Below, one piece after another: positions 53,269 through 62,610 of a DNA stretch of 64,000 nt. This DNA is from AE-B3B sp964543295 (GTDB lineage Bacteria; Aerophobota; Aerophobia; Aerophobales; AE-B3A). The position numbers and the translations under genes are program-made. Under the pieces are notes generated by a model. It was not told the DNA's origin. It ran no database searches and worked only from the letters and a program-made list of their open reading frames with translations. The stretch is taken from contig CAZIXA010000010.1 in the NCBI GenBank assembly GCA_964543295.1, positions 6,431 to 70,430 of the forward strand, read 5' to 3'. The first letter of the stretch is position 1. The number at the start of each line of letters is the position of its first letter.

Positions 53269-53817
53269 TCAATTGATAAAGATAGCTGCTGCAACAACCG
53301 TAGTCCAGAGACCGTCCTTGTCTCCTATGGCTGACTGCGTAATATTGGTAGTTCGCACAATCTCTCCACTTATTCTCCATATTTCCTTCTTTTCATCGTA
53401 ACTGGAGTCAGGACTAAATTCTACCCCTAGAATAGTTGCCAACATGGAAGCTGCCAGGTCTTCAGCATATTCTCCAGCAAAGCGTTCGTTCTGACCAAAG
53501 CTGCAGTGTTCGGAAAGATACCCATAGTGATTCTTTCTTTTGGGGATGGCCAGACCGACAGAAGCAGCCACTAGGCGATGTGGCTCGTTAGTGGCATTCT
53601 CGGCCATCACAGAGTATACGACCTGGCCAGGTGACAGTAAGTTCTTTCCCTTTTTCCTCGAGACCAGCCTGCAGCCAGGAGGATAGATGCTAGAAATTCT
53701 GACCAGGTTATATTCAGCTATTTGAGAGCTTCTTAGGGCAGCCTCGTAAGCAGCAAGTCTTTCTCTATTTTTCCCCACCCCTCTGGTTAGAAACATTTTA
53801 GTGGCAACAAGGTTCAT
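53269..53817 (-). CDS. Pyruvoyl-dependent arginine decarboxylase
   Basis: 182 aa, proenzyme that cleaves itself between Ser42 and Ser43 in VRISSIYPPGC to form a pyruvoyl group. NEPHRLVAASVGLAIPK, GYLSEHCSFGQNE and the C-terminal GLWTTVVAAAIF match the family known from methanogens and Chlamydia. It converts arginine to agmatine. Start ATG with GAGGAGGA upstream; first gene of the polyamine operon. Confidence 0.95.
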   Translation of the reverse strand: MNLVATKMFLTRGVGKNRERLAAYEAALRSSQIAEYNLVRISSIYPPGCRLVSRKKGKNLLSPGQVVYSVMAENATNEPHRLVAASVGLAIPKRKNHYGYLSEHCSFGQNERFAGEYAEDLAASMLATILGVEFSPDSSYDEKKEIWRISGEIVRTTNITQSAIGDKDGLWTTVVAAAIFIN

Positions 53818-54110
53818 CGAATCCTCCTCAGTTATGTTCTATTGGTTATATTCTATCCCTATAAGAATTTGGTTGAATAATGCTATACTGAAACCGGCGT
53901 CCTCAGGAAAGCCTTGAGTCAATGATTATACCTACCTCATCAAATCCCATTTTTCGATTTGATGCCCGCCATTCTCACCGAGAACACCAGTTAGATGAGT
54001 ACTCTACTGAAAAAGTTAGATATGTCAAATGGGTGTGATATACGGAGGGCCTGCTGTTAACAAGGATGAAAAAGTATTAGATTAACCGATCTATTTGTTT
54101 CGCCAGAATT

Positions 54111-55561
54111 CTAATCCGAAGTTATAACTTCGTAGAGCTGTCTGCCAACATTCTCACGTGAATAGACCTTCTCCACAACTTCTTTGTTTTCTGCAACAAG
54201 ATCCCTTTTTCTTTCCTCATCGAAAAGCTTTAAAGTAGCAAAAATGGTGGTTTCGTTACTTTCAATAAATTTATCCACATATTTAGGATCGTCTAATTTA
54301 AGAATCCTGGAGAGTCTCTCCTGCAAAGCTACATCAGGATTGGACTTTTCCTGACCAATATCTTTAAAATCCTTACCTTCTACTAGAAAAACAGTGTAAA
54401 GATGACCCAATTTCATCCCTGCAGCCTGAAAGTCGGGAGTAACCAAAGGGATGTTTCTTCCTATCACTGGCCTATCCAATATCAAAAAATAAATAGCTTC
54501 CAGATTTTCTCTTCCCCCGTATCTATTAGGAATCCACTCCCCTTCGGCTCGGGAATAATCTAAGTATAACATCGAAGCTACAGCATCTGCCCTCAGTCCA
54601 TCTGTATGATATTTGTCCAACCAGAAAATTGCATTGGCTATAAGGAAGTTAAATTCCTCCCACCTACCATAGTTAAAAATTAAAGTTCCCCAGTCTTTGT
54701 GCTCTGCTTGTCTTGGATCAGCATGCTCGTACAAGCAGGACCCGTCAAATCTCGCCAGAGCATGAGCATCTTTTGGAAAATGAGCCGGGACCCAATCGAG
54801 AATAACTCCTATCTCATTTCGATGGCAATAATCCACAAGATACATAAAATCATCAGGCGTTCCATACCTTGGGGTAGCTGAGTAATAACCGGATACCTGA
54901 TACCCTCAGGAAGGATCATAGGGATGGGCCATAATGGGCAAAAGTTCAATATGGGTAAATCCCAAATCTTTCATATAGGGGACCAAACTATGAGCAAGTT
55001 CCCGATAGGTTAAAAAGCGATTATCCTCTTGTACAACTTTCTCCAAGAGCCAGGGTGCACCTCATATACAGATATAGGGTCATCAAGAGGATTTTTACTA
55101 TCCCTTTTTCTCATCCACTCCTCATCCCCCCACCTATAACTGTCAATATTCCATACAATGGAGGCGGTTTTGGGACGAGTCTGGCAGAAAATAGCATATG
55201 GGTCGGCCTTAAGTAAAGTTTGATTATCCTCTGTTATAATCTCGTATTTGTAGAGTTCTCCTTTTCCTACGTGGGGAATGAAAACCTCCCACACTCCAGA
55301 GTTTCCTCTATTTCTCGTAGGATTTTTTTTACCATCCCATCCATTAAAATCACCCACCACATTTACTTTTTTAGCATCTGGGGCCCATACAGCGAAATTG
55401 ACTCCTTTTATCCCCTCTGTAGTTCGTAAGTGAGCTCCCATTTTTTCATAAATCTTGTGGTGTTCACCTTTTCTAAATAGATAAAGATCGTATTCGGTTA
55501 AAAAGGGTGGGAAAGAATCCAGATTATGAGGCGGCTCTGAAAATTTGGTGGACGCAGACAT
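54111..55561 (-). pseudogene. glgB: Broken 1,4-alpha-glucan branching enzyme
   Basis: The N-terminal part (55561 to about 55026) has the CBM48 domain (GVNFAVWAPDAKKVNVVGDF) and the start of the amylase domain up to YEVHPGSWRKLYKR. Then a one-base frameshift leads into DNRFLTYRELAHSLVPYMKD, followed by an in-frame TGA at the conserved tryptophan of DPSWGYQ. From 54845 the frame resumes (YLVDYCHRNEIGVILDWVPA, DGLRADAVASMLY) to RENLEAI. After that the sequence is no longer GlgB-like and stops at 54111, so about 350 residues are missing. Three separate lesions mark a true pseudogene. Confidence 0.85.
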
Positions 55562-55565
55562 AGTC

Positions 55566-55745
55566 TTATTTTAAGCAATCGGAGCGCCAAAGGCAATTAA
55601 TCTGGTCACACCAGTTCTTTGCAGTTCCAAAACAGGGAAAGTTTCCTTCTTTAATCTGAATCTCACGGATTATGTCTGCCTTTTTCTTTCGGTAGGTCTT
55701 TATCCCTAAATTTTTTGCCATCTTCCTTATCTGTAGTATATTCAT
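55566..55745 (-). CDS. Small SAP-like protein
   Basis: 59 aa from ATG 55745 with AAGGAT upstream. The first 30 residues form a SAP-like helix-turn-helix (MNILQIRKMAKNLGIKTYRK), the rest is a cysteine-rich tail (FPCFGTAKNWCDQINCLWRS, then DC). Small proteins of this sort (SAP motif plus C-F-G-T-A...CLW..DC) occur in many anaerobes and are of unknown role, presumably nucleic-acid binding. It stops 4 bases before the glgB pseudogene start. Confidence 0.75.
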   Translation of the reverse strand: MNILQIRKMAKNLGIKTYRKKKADIIREIQIKEGNFPCFGTAKNWCDQINCLWRSDCLK

Positions 55746-56098
55746 GATGTTATCCTTTTAGTTTTCTATCCTTGCTAAGAAATATCTTATCTGAAATTCT
55801 AACACTGTCAAGACGAGGGGTAAAAATCTTTCTTGTAGCGGCTTTGGACAATTTATTTTACATTCATATGTATCTTCTTGCTTTCTGGTTAATTTTCAAT
55901 GTAGCCAGAAAATAGATCAATTTGGGTTACGTTTACTATTGCAAGATTTGCCTCTGGTTAGCATTATTGACCTATGTATTGTTAAGTATATAATACCGGT
56001 GTAAAAAATTGCAAAACCTGTTTCAGTAAGCTAGTATATCATCTACGCAATAAGTATATGCTGGGTATTCCTGTTAAAAGAATTAAATGAGATAAAAC
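55746..56098. other. 353-bp divergent spacer
   Basis: Lies between the SAP-like gene (minus) and malQ (plus). Holds the malQ promoter (55967-55994) and AT-rich DNA; nothing else seen. Confidence 0.5.
55967..55994 (+). promoter_or_regulatory. Sigma70-type promoter of malQ
   Basis: TTGACC (55967-55972), 16-base spacer, TATAAT (55989-55994), about 100 bases ahead of the malQ start. Confidence 0.6.
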
Positions 56099-57598
56099 AT
56101 GAAGAAAAGAGGAAGTGGCGTACTTTTACATATCATATCACTCCCCTCGCCATATGGCATAGGAGATCTAGGCCCCTGGGCTTACAAATTTGCAGATTTC
56201 CTAGCTGAAACTAAGCAGAGTTTCTGGCAGATTCTTCCCTTAAATCCTACGAGTCCAGCTTGCGGTAATTCACCCTACAGCAGCTTTTCTGCTTTTGCAG
56301 CAAATAAACTTTTGATTAGCCCTGAGTTAATGGTCCAAGAAGGGCTCCTCACTAAGAGAGACCTTGAACCTTTACCTTTTTTCTCCAAAGGGTGGTGCGG
56401 TTACGATGCGGTTATTTCTTATAAAGACGGACTTTTTAATCGTGCCTATGAGCGTTTTACCAAAAACAAAACAGATAAATATGATTATGAGAGATTTTGT
56501 CTGGAGAACTCAGACTGGCTTGGAGATTTCTCTCTTTTTGTTGTTCTCAAGGAACATTTTTACGGAAAAGTGTGGAACGGGTGGCAGCGGGAAATAAGAG
56601 ACAGAGAACCCGATAGTTTGCAAAAGGCAAAAGGTCAGTTCAAAAATAGAATAGAGAAAGAGAAGTTCTTCCAGTTCATCTTCTTCAAGCAATGGTTCTC
56701 GCTAAAAAATTATTGTAACCAGAAAGGTATCCAGTTCGTTGGGGACATACCTCTCTATGTGAACTATGACAGTACAGATGTTTGGGCTAATCCTGAGATA
56801 TTTGAGTTGACCGAAGAAAAAAAGCCCCTTGTTGTCAGTGGAGTGCCGCCGGATTACTTTAGCCAAACAGGACAGCTTTGGGGTAATCCTATATATAGGT
56901 GGAACATATTAAGGGAAACCGGATATAGGTGGTGGATCCAAAGGATAGCGCATAATTTGAGTCTTTATGACTTAGTGCGAATTGATCACTTTCGGGGCTT
57001 CGTCGCTTACTGGGAAGTTCCCGCTGGTGAAAAAACCGCCGTAAATGGAAGATGGGTCGAGGCGTCTGCAGAGGATTTTTTCAACGTTCTTTTAAAGCGG
57101 TTTTCCTATCTTCCCATTATTGCCGAAGACCTCGGTATTATTACTCCCGAGGTGCGAGAGATTATGCGTCGTTTTAAATTGCCAGGTATGCGGGTGCTTC
57201 TTTTTGCCTTTGGAGAGGACCCTTCCAGGCACCCCTATGCACCACATAATTATGTTGGAGAATGCGCAGTATATACTGGAACCCATGATAACAATACAGT
57301 AAGGGGATGGTTCGAAAAAGAGGCAACATTGGAAGAAAAAAAAAGACTGTTTCGTTACCTTGGACGAGAAGTAACGGCGGATGTGGTTCACTGGGAGTTC
57401 ATCCGACTTGCCATGATGTCTGTAGCGAAACTGGCCATAGTTCCTATGCAGGATATTCTCGGTTTGGGAGAAGAAGCTCGCATGAATCGGCCAGCCACTT
57501 TAGAAAGTAACTGGCGCTGGCGGCTTTTACCTGAGCAATTAACTTCCTCTTTGGCTAGAAAATTCCGGGAAATAACGGAAATTTATGGAAGAGATTGA
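56099..57598 (+). CDS. malQ: 4-alpha-glucanotransferase (amylomaltase)
   Basis: 499 aa, full length. GH77 features: GVLLHIISLPSPYGIGDLGP, FVGDIPLYVNYDSTDVW, LVRIDHFRGF with the nucleophile aspartate, IAEDLGIITPEVREIM with the acid/base glutamate, TGTHDNNTVRGWF. It transfers maltooligosaccharide units. It is the only intact alpha-glucan gene here; glgB and glgP are both broken. Confidence 0.95.
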   Translation: MKKRGSGVLLHIISLPSPYGIGDLGPWAYKFADFLAETKQSFWQILPLNPTSPACGNSPYSSFSAFAANKLLISPELMVQEGLLTKRDLEPLPFFSKGWCGYDAVISYKDGLFNRAYERFTKNKTDKYDYERFCLENSDWLGDFSLFVVLKEHFYGKVWNGWQREIRDREPDSLQKAKGQFKNRIEKEKFFQFIFFKQWFSLKNYCNQKGIQFVGDIPLYVNYDSTDVWANPEIFELTEEKKPLVVSGVPPDYFSQTGQLWGNPIYRWNILRETGYRWWIQRIAHNLSLYDLVRIDHFRGFVAYWEVPAGEKTAVNGRWVEASAEDFFNVLLKRFSYLPIIAEDLGIITPEVREIMRRFKLPGMRVLLFAFGEDPSRHPYAPHNYVGECAVYTGTHDNNTVRGWFEKEATLEEKKRLFRYLGREVTADVVHWEFIRLAMMSVAKLAIVPMQDILGLGEEARMNRPATLESNWRWRLLPEQLTSSLARKFREITEIYGRD

Positions 57599-57813
57599 AT
57601 TTAGCTATTAGGAAAGGGTTGTGCAGAAATCGTAACCTAGATGATTTATCCTTGAGAGTGCTTGACAAAGTGAATGACTTCATCCAGATCAGCCGTGGCC
57701 AGGCCAACCACCGTGTCGGCCGCCCCATATCTGAGTACTTTCTCTCGGTTAACTACTCTTTGTTTTGCTCCATAAGAAAAGTAAAGATACAGAAAAAAAA
57801 GAGACCTTCGGTA

Positions 57814-57841
57814 GGGAATATCCGTATAATTCCCTTTTTTT
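57814..57841 (+). terminator. Rho-independent terminator downstream of malQ
   Basis: GGGAAT (57814-57819), 9-base loop, ATTCCC (57829-57834) followed by seven T. The stem is short (6 bp) but the T-run is good. Confidence 0.55.
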
Positions 57842-57870
57842 GAATCTCTTCGTTAAACCTTTAAAGACAG

Positions 57871-57898
57871 TTGACAATTCGAATTCTTTTCCTATGGT
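57871..57898 (+). promoter_or_regulatory. Candidate sigma70 promoter of pyk
   Basis: TTGACA (57871-57876), 16-base spacer, TATGGT (57893-57898). The spacer starts with a palindrome AATTCGAATT. It leaves a leader of about 165 bases to pyk. Confidence 0.4.
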
Positions 57899-58072
57899 AT
57901 GTTAGTATGATTAAATCACATCTCACTCGCTTTTTCATAGACCTTGGGTAGTTGCACGGGGATTTATCAGTGTATCCAACGATGGACCTTCGATGTATAG
58001 TTCTACAACGTCACATCCGTTAAAATAAGTGAACACAGACTGAATAAAGATGATAGGGGAGGCAAATCCGGA

Positions 58073-59500
58073 GTGAGAAACAAAAGAAAAACCAAAATAA
58101 TCTGTACCTTAGGTCCTGCAAGTGGCAGTAAACAAGTTATACGAAAGCTGGCAATAGCCGGCATGGATATTGCAAGACTAAACTTTTCGCATGGAACTCC
58201 CGAGCTAAAGCGAATGCATTTTACCACTGTTCAGGAAATTTCGCAAAAGATAGGTAAGTCCATAGGGGTGCTACAAGATCTGGAAGGATATAAGGTTCGA
58301 ACTGGCTCTTTAAAAGGTGGCAAGAGTTTACCTTTAAAAGAGAACGACTCATTGTTTCTTTTCTCAAAAGATAAACAAGGAGAGGACAAAGGGGTGAGCA
58401 TCTCTTACCCTGAGTTGTACAGATTGGTGAAACCAGGGGATAGGATATTTATAGATGACGGAAAGATAGAACTAGAAGTTGTCCAGGCCTTACCGGAAAG
58501 AATCGAAACCAAAATTATCATCGGTGGTCTGCTAGGAGAACGGAAGGGAATTCACATTCCCGGAGCAAAGTTTGAGTTTCCCGCCCTCACCCAAAAAGAC
58601 ATGAAAGACATCCAGCTGGGAATAGAACTAGGAGTTGACTACATAGCTCAGTCTTTTGTCCGCAAAAGTGAAGATATCCTTATTATAAGAAATATACTTA
58701 AAAAAGAGGGAAGAGAAGATATAGGAATTATAGCTAAAATAGAAGATGTGAGGGGAGTTGAGAATATCGATGAAATAATCAAGGTCAGTGATGGGATAAT
58801 GATTGCGCGGGGAGATATGGGTGTATCTTTGCCCCGAGCCGAGGTTCCCCTAATCCAGAAAATGATTATTCAAAAGTGTAACCGAATGGGAAAACCAGTG
58901 ATTACAGCAACTCAGATGTTAGATTCAATGATCCGTAACCACGATCCCACCAGAGCTGAAGTGGCCGATGTGGCCAATGCCATTATGGAAGGAACAGATT
59001 TAGTAATGCTTTCAAGTGAAACGGCAGTTGGTTTTTATCCAGAGCAGGCAGTGAAAGAAATGCACCAAATAGCCATCACTATTGAGGCTTCCCTAAACTA
59101 TGAGGAAATTTTACACGCGAGAGGCATCCTCCCTCACAGAACAATTTCTGACAGCGTAGCTTTTGCCACCCGTGAGTTAGCAGGCCTTACTAAGGCTTCC
59201 ACCGTAATAGCTTTTACCCTTTCTGGAAATACAGCAAGAATCATTTCAAAGTATCGCCCTAAGGCGAGAATAATAGCAATTACGCCCAATTATTCTGTAG
59301 CCAGACAGCTTCTGTTATACTGGGGAGTGGAAGTAATGGTAGTCGACAGGGTGCCAAATGTTGAGAATTATTTTGAGCACTTCCTCCAGCAGGCGATCAG
59401 GAAAAATTTGGTCAGGAGGGGAGAGTTGGTTGTGCTTACCAGTGGAATTAAGAAAGAATTGGACAAACCTTCTGGTAATATAAAACTACTCTCAACCTAA
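58073..59500 (+). CDS. pyk: Pyruvate kinase
   Basis: 475 aa starting at GTG. TKIICTLGPASGSKQVIRKL, MDIARLNFSHG, IAKIEDVRGVENIDEII, GIMIARGDMGVSLP, GKPVITATQMLDSMI and SSETAVGFYPEQAVKEMHQI are the ATP, PEP and metal sites. Full length without the extra C-terminal PEP-utilising domain found in some Gram-positive enzymes. Confidence 0.97.
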   Translation: MRNKRKTKIICTLGPASGSKQVIRKLAIAGMDIARLNFSHGTPELKRMHFTTVQEISQKIGKSIGVLQDLEGYKVRTGSLKGGKSLPLKENDSLFLFSKDKQGEDKGVSISYPELYRLVKPGDRIFIDDGKIELEVVQALPERIETKIIIGGLLGERKGIHIPGAKFEFPALTQKDMKDIQLGIELGVDYIAQSFVRKSEDILIIRNILKKEGREDIGIIAKIEDVRGVENIDEIIKVSDGIMIARGDMGVSLPRAEVPLIQKMIIQKCNRMGKPVITATQMLDSMIRNHDPTRAEVADVANAIMEGTDLVMLSSETAVGFYPEQAVKEMHQIAITIEASLNYEEILHARGILPHRTISDSVAFATRELAGLTKASTVIAFTLSGNTARIISKYRPKARIIAITPNYSVARQLLLYWGVEVMVVDRVPNVENYFEHFLQQAIRKNLVRRGELVVLTSGIKKELDKPSGNIKLLST

Positions 59501-59508
59501 GGCTCAGC

Positions 59509-59727
59509 CTAAAAATAATCCACTCTACTTCTCTTACCATGACTACCCATTCTACCAAGGATGTATCCAAGGCCAAAACCTATGATCATTATTATCAGTA
59601 TGAGAAGAATTCTCGACATCGTTATTTCCCAGAAAAGGAGCTGAAAGGTAACAACCTGGGTGTTTTGGAGGAGAATTACCAAGAACAAACCAATTAAAAT
59701 CAGGACAATAATAGTTTTTGCTTTCAT
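59509..59727 (-). CDS. LapA-domain membrane protein
   Basis: 72 aa from ATG 59727, with GGAGG 6 bases upstream; the GTG directly before would be too close. Two membrane helices with the LapA/DUF1049 pattern: VILLQNTQVVTFQLLFWEI between them and GFGLGYILGRM in the second. In E. coli LapA works with LapB in LPS assembly control; many bacteria have stand-alone relatives. Convergent with pyk. Confidence 0.85.
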   Translation of the reverse strand: MKAKTIIVLILIGLFLVILLQNTQVVTFQLLFWEITMSRILLILIIMIIGFGLGYILGRMGSHGKRSRVDYF

Positions 59728-59730
59728 CAC

Positions 59731-60169
59731 TTACCTCCTCAGATAAGTTTTTATTTACCGAGAACTCGAACGGGGACTCCTTCATATCCATACTCACTCA
59801 TCTTATGTTAATAACTGAAAAGGTAAAAGTCAAGCATCCACCTGAGAGCATGTCGATGCCTACTCTTTTGGCGAAGAAAGAACCTCAATCGGTAAAGGAA
59901 TCTCCACCAGGACCTCCAAGTCATTTTAGGCCTTCATCTCTAGTTTTCTGAAGAACGGAGTCCGTAAGTTGACAACCATCACCCTTTGCTTTAACTTATC
60001 ATTTAAGGTGTTAGGGTATTTGAATAAATGGCAGGCTCGTATCTAACCAAATATATGGCATTAACCTTTGTCGGTTTAGAGAGTAGCCACTCGGCAGCCT
60101 TAAGGTCTGAAAAGTAACGAAGAATATCCGTTATGGCGATAATACGTAAAAGAAACTGGTTCTTTTCTG
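59731..60169. other. 439-bp spacer with gene fragments
   Basis: Minus-strand frames look partly coding: an MbcA/ParS-like fragment (60003-60182), and at about 59860-60000 KYPNTLNDKLKQRVMVVNLR then TPFFRKLEMKA, a TAA, and NDLEVLVEIPLPIEVLSSPK. The latter I cannot assign. No intact gene. Confidence 0.4.
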
Positions 60170-60182
60170 ATGAGGAAAATCT
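60003..60182 (-). pseudogene. Fragment of an MbcA/ParS/Xre-type antitoxin (DUF2384-like)
   Basis: A 59-codon open stretch with no start codon reads FLLRIIAITDILRYFSDLKA then AEWLLSKPTKVNAIYLV. The spacing of the alternating helix, the FSD.KAAEWL and the SKP resemble the toxin-binding domain of MbcA/ParS/Xre antitoxins (A..WL..P pattern). It is cut off at its 5' side by the glgP remnant. No RES-type toxin is nearby. Confidence 0.4.
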
Positions 60183-60208
60183 TCAATTTACAAGAAGAAG
60201 GATTATAT

Positions 60209-60541
60209 ATGGATGCTAATAAAAACAAATTTGCATATATTCCTGAGAGAATATGCGGTCTTGGGGAGCTAGCCTACAATCTTTGGTGGAGCTGGCATCA
60301 TGATGCCAAGATGCTCTTTAAGAGGCTGAGCCGCCCTGCAATGTATAATATTCTGGAGAAACAGGTGATTCCTCTGTATTACAAATTGGATGATGACGGC
60401 ATCCCTCATGATTGGGTCAAAGTGATGAAAGAGGCAATAAAAGGCACAGCTCCTATATTCAACGCTCGCAGGATGGTAAAAGAGTATGTAAAAAAGCTCT
60501 ATCAGAATCTGTTGAAATCAACCCCGGAAGTACACATATAG
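60209..60541 (+). pseudogene. glgP: Internally deleted alpha-glucan phosphorylase
   Basis: 110 codons from ATG 60209 (AGAAGGA upstream). The first 45 residues are the DUF3417 N-terminus of GlgP (FAYIPERICGLGELAYNLWW, SWHHDAKMLFKRL). The remaining 65 match the extreme C-terminus (LEKQVIPLYYKLDDDGIPHD, WVKVMKEAIKG, NARRMVKEYVKKLYQ). Some 700 residues with the whole catalytic core are missing in frame. It cannot be active. Confidence 0.8.
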
Positions 60542-60914
60542 TCATAGCTCAAAAAATCTATATCTATGACTAGACTATAGAACGATCGGTCTCTAATCTC
60601 TCTCCTGGCAGGGTAATTAACAATAAGGATACTCCTCAAAAGAGTTGTAAAGATGCCAAAGAGACACTTCTGAGATACCCTCTTTAAAAAGTTTGCTATT
60701 TGTGAGGTGATCTATAATCTTCTTTGCTAAGGGGAAATTTTTAAATTCCAGAGAATTACCTGTTGGTAAGTACCTCAGCCGACTTTACATTTCGAGATTT
60801 CCCCCCTCGAGTATTTTGTACAAGTGTTCACCGACAAGGTCTTTCAATACTAAGAGCTTTGCAAAATATAGTTTTCTGAAGACTAACCAAAAAATTTGAT
60901 TAAGGCGGGTTTCT
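60542..60914. other. 373-bp spacer
   Basis: Minus-strand frame 60617-60784 reads LEFKNFPLAKKIIDHLTNSK then LFKEGISEVSLWHLYNSFEE and YPYC before a TAA. It looks coding but has no start and an in-frame stop at 60785 separates it from KLYFAKLLVLKDLVGEHLYK upstream; a gene remnant of unknown family. A half-hairpin repeat lies at 60796-60817. Confidence 0.35.
60796..60817. repeat. Half-copy of the CCCCCCTCGAGTAT repeat
   Basis: Matches the right arm and tail of the hairpin at 31704-31740 over about 22 bases with one or two changes. The left arm is missing. Confidence 0.5.
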
Positions 60915-62594
60915 ATGTATAGGGTTATGGTGTTGACCATTTTATTGATATGGACTGATGGGTTTGCTCGCATGGAAAGTGCCAGTGCCCGAGCTTTGTC
61001 CGATCAGGTTCGTGAAAATCTGCGAACTCGAATCGAAGAAGCGGGTGTTCCACCAAAGATTGCTATTGGAGAAGAACTCATCCACGCATCGATAATGTTG
61101 CCGCGTTTCTACGAGGAACGTAGTTACCGACCAGCCTGGAGTGGTGACAAGGGTCCTTTACCACAAGTAAATCTCCTCATTAATGCACTTCGTGAAGCTG
61201 ATGTCGAAGGGCTAAGGCCAACTGACTATCATCTGGCCAAAATTGAGGCAAGGCTGAGCGAGATGCGTCAAAATCAGGAGAAAAAAAGACAGCTTCACCC
61301 CCGCGGATTGGTCGACCTTGATTTACTGCTTACCGATGCCTTCCTTATTTATGGGTCTCATTTATTGGCAGGGCGCATTAACCCGGAAACAATTGACCCA
61401 GAATGGCATGCCAATCGGCGAGAAGTAGATCTTACTTTAACCCTTAGGACTGCTCTTGACTCAAACCGCATTGGAGAAACCCTGCGAAGTCTTCTTCCTC
61501 CACAACCTGGGTACGCCAGACTGCGGCAGGCTCTGGCGCGATATCGAGATATTGCTGCAAAGGGTGGCTGGTCTGTTGTGCCGACTGGTCCCAATATGAG
61601 TAAAGGTGACCGGGGTGAGCGAGTTGTAGCTCTTTGTGCACGACTTGTCGCTTCAGGTGATTTAGAGAACACCTCCAGTATCAATCGAGAACTTTTTAAT
61701 GAGGCTGTAGACCAGGCAGTTCGCAAATTCCAAAAGAGGCATGGATTGGACGTTGATGGAATTGTTGGACCTTTTAGCTTGGCTGCGCTGAATGTGCCTG
61801 TGGAAGAGCGCCTGCGCCAGATTGAGATAAATATGGAGCGCTGGCGATGGCTCCCCCAGAATCTCGGACAACACTACATTCTTGTTAATCTCGCTAATTT
61901 CGAATTAGATGTGGCTGAACAGGGACAACCTGTGATGAGTATGCGGGTGATGGTGGGAAGAGAATATCGGCGAACACCGGTCTTCAGCGACAATATGACT
62001 TATCTGGTCCTGAGTCCCTGTTGGCATGTTCCCCCGAGTATCGCCGTACAGGACAAGCTACCCCTGATCTGCCAGGATCCCGATTATTTAACAAGACAGA
62101 AGATCAAGGTTTTTCAAGGCTGGGGTGCTGAGACAAAGGAAATTGATCCAGGAACTATCGACTGGTCCAGGGTTAACGCCAAAAACTTCAATTATAGACT
62201 CCGCCAGGAGCCTGGACCAAATAATGCACTGGGCCGGGTGAAATTCATGTTCCCTAATAAGTTTAATGTTTACCTTCACGACACACCATCTCGAGAACTG
62301 TTTGCAAAGGCTGTACGAACTTTCAGTTCCGGCTGCATCCGCATCGAAAAACCAATTGAACTGGTGGAATATCTCCTGCAAGGTGACCCTAAATGGACCC
62401 CTGAAAAAATAATCACCGCAATCGAAAAACAGGTAGAGCAGACGGTGCGATTACCAGAGCCTATGCCCATACATCTACTTTACTGGACGGCGTGGGCGGA
62501 CGAAGATGGGACTACCCATTTTCGTAATGATGTTTACGCGCGTGATAAGTGGCTAAATGAGGCCTTATCTCAGAAACCCCCTATGTCCAAATGA
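60915..62594 (+). CDS. L,D-transpeptidase of the YcbB/LdtD type
   Basis: 559 aa with a signal peptide (about 1-18). N-terminal scaffold domain with EGLRPTDYHLAKIEARL, peptidoglycan-binding helix (DQAVRKFQKRHGLDVDGIVG at about 265-285), and the YkuD catalytic domain (NLANFELDVAEQGQPVMSMR, FMFPNKFNVYLHDTPSREL with His455, SSGCIRIEKP with nucleophile Cys474). It forms 3-3 cross-links in peptidoglycan or anchors lipoproteins. GC content is higher than its neighbours, which suggests transfer. The next gene starts 16 bases after its stop. Confidence 0.92.
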   Translation: MYRVMVLTILLIWTDGFARMESASARALSDQVRENLRTRIEEAGVPPKIAIGEELIHASIMLPRFYEERSYRPAWSGDKGPLPQVNLLINALREADVEGLRPTDYHLAKIEARLSEMRQNQEKKRQLHPRGLVDLDLLLTDAFLIYGSHLLAGRINPETIDPEWHANRREVDLTLTLRTALDSNRIGETLRSLLPPQPGYARLRQALARYRDIAAKGGWSVVPTGPNMSKGDRGERVVALCARLVASGDLENTSSINRELFNEAVDQAVRKFQKRHGLDVDGIVGPFSLAALNVPVEERLRQIEINMERWRWLPQNLGQHYILVNLANFELDVAEQGQPVMSMRVMVGREYRRTPVFSDNMTYLVLSPCWHVPPSIAVQDKLPLICQDPDYLTRQKIKVFQGWGAETKEIDPGTIDWSRVNAKNFNYRLRQEPGPNNALGRVKFMFPNKFNVYLHDTPSRELFAKAVRTFSSGCIRIEKPIELVEYLLQGDPKWTPEKIITAIEKQVEQTVRLPEPMPIHLLYWTAWADEDGTTHFRNDVYARDKWLNEALSQKPPMSK

Positions 62595-62610
62595 AATAAT
62601 AGGAGCTGAA

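Larger units (their letters stand above)
57599..58072. other. 474-bp spacer between malQ and pyk
   Basis: Contains a terminator (57814-57841) and a promoter for pyk (57871-57898). On the minus strand at about 57653-57770 a GC-richer stretch reads VVNREKVLRYGAADTVVGLA then TADLDEVIHFVKHSQG and a stop; it looks coding-like but has no start and I do not recognise the family, so it may be a gene remnant. Confidence 0.4.

Noticed and set aside
54889..54920. TGA at a conserved tryptophan of GlgB, hinting at TGA=Trp recoding
   Set aside because: Many intact genes here end in TGA in normal context (dinG, lysC, asd-ACT junctions), and the glgB gene has two other lesions, so it is a nonsense mutation in a pseudogene.
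57595..57843. 82-codon plus-strand frame after malQ
   Set aside because: Runs through the terminator, has no ribosome site and overlaps the malQ stop; not supported as a gene.
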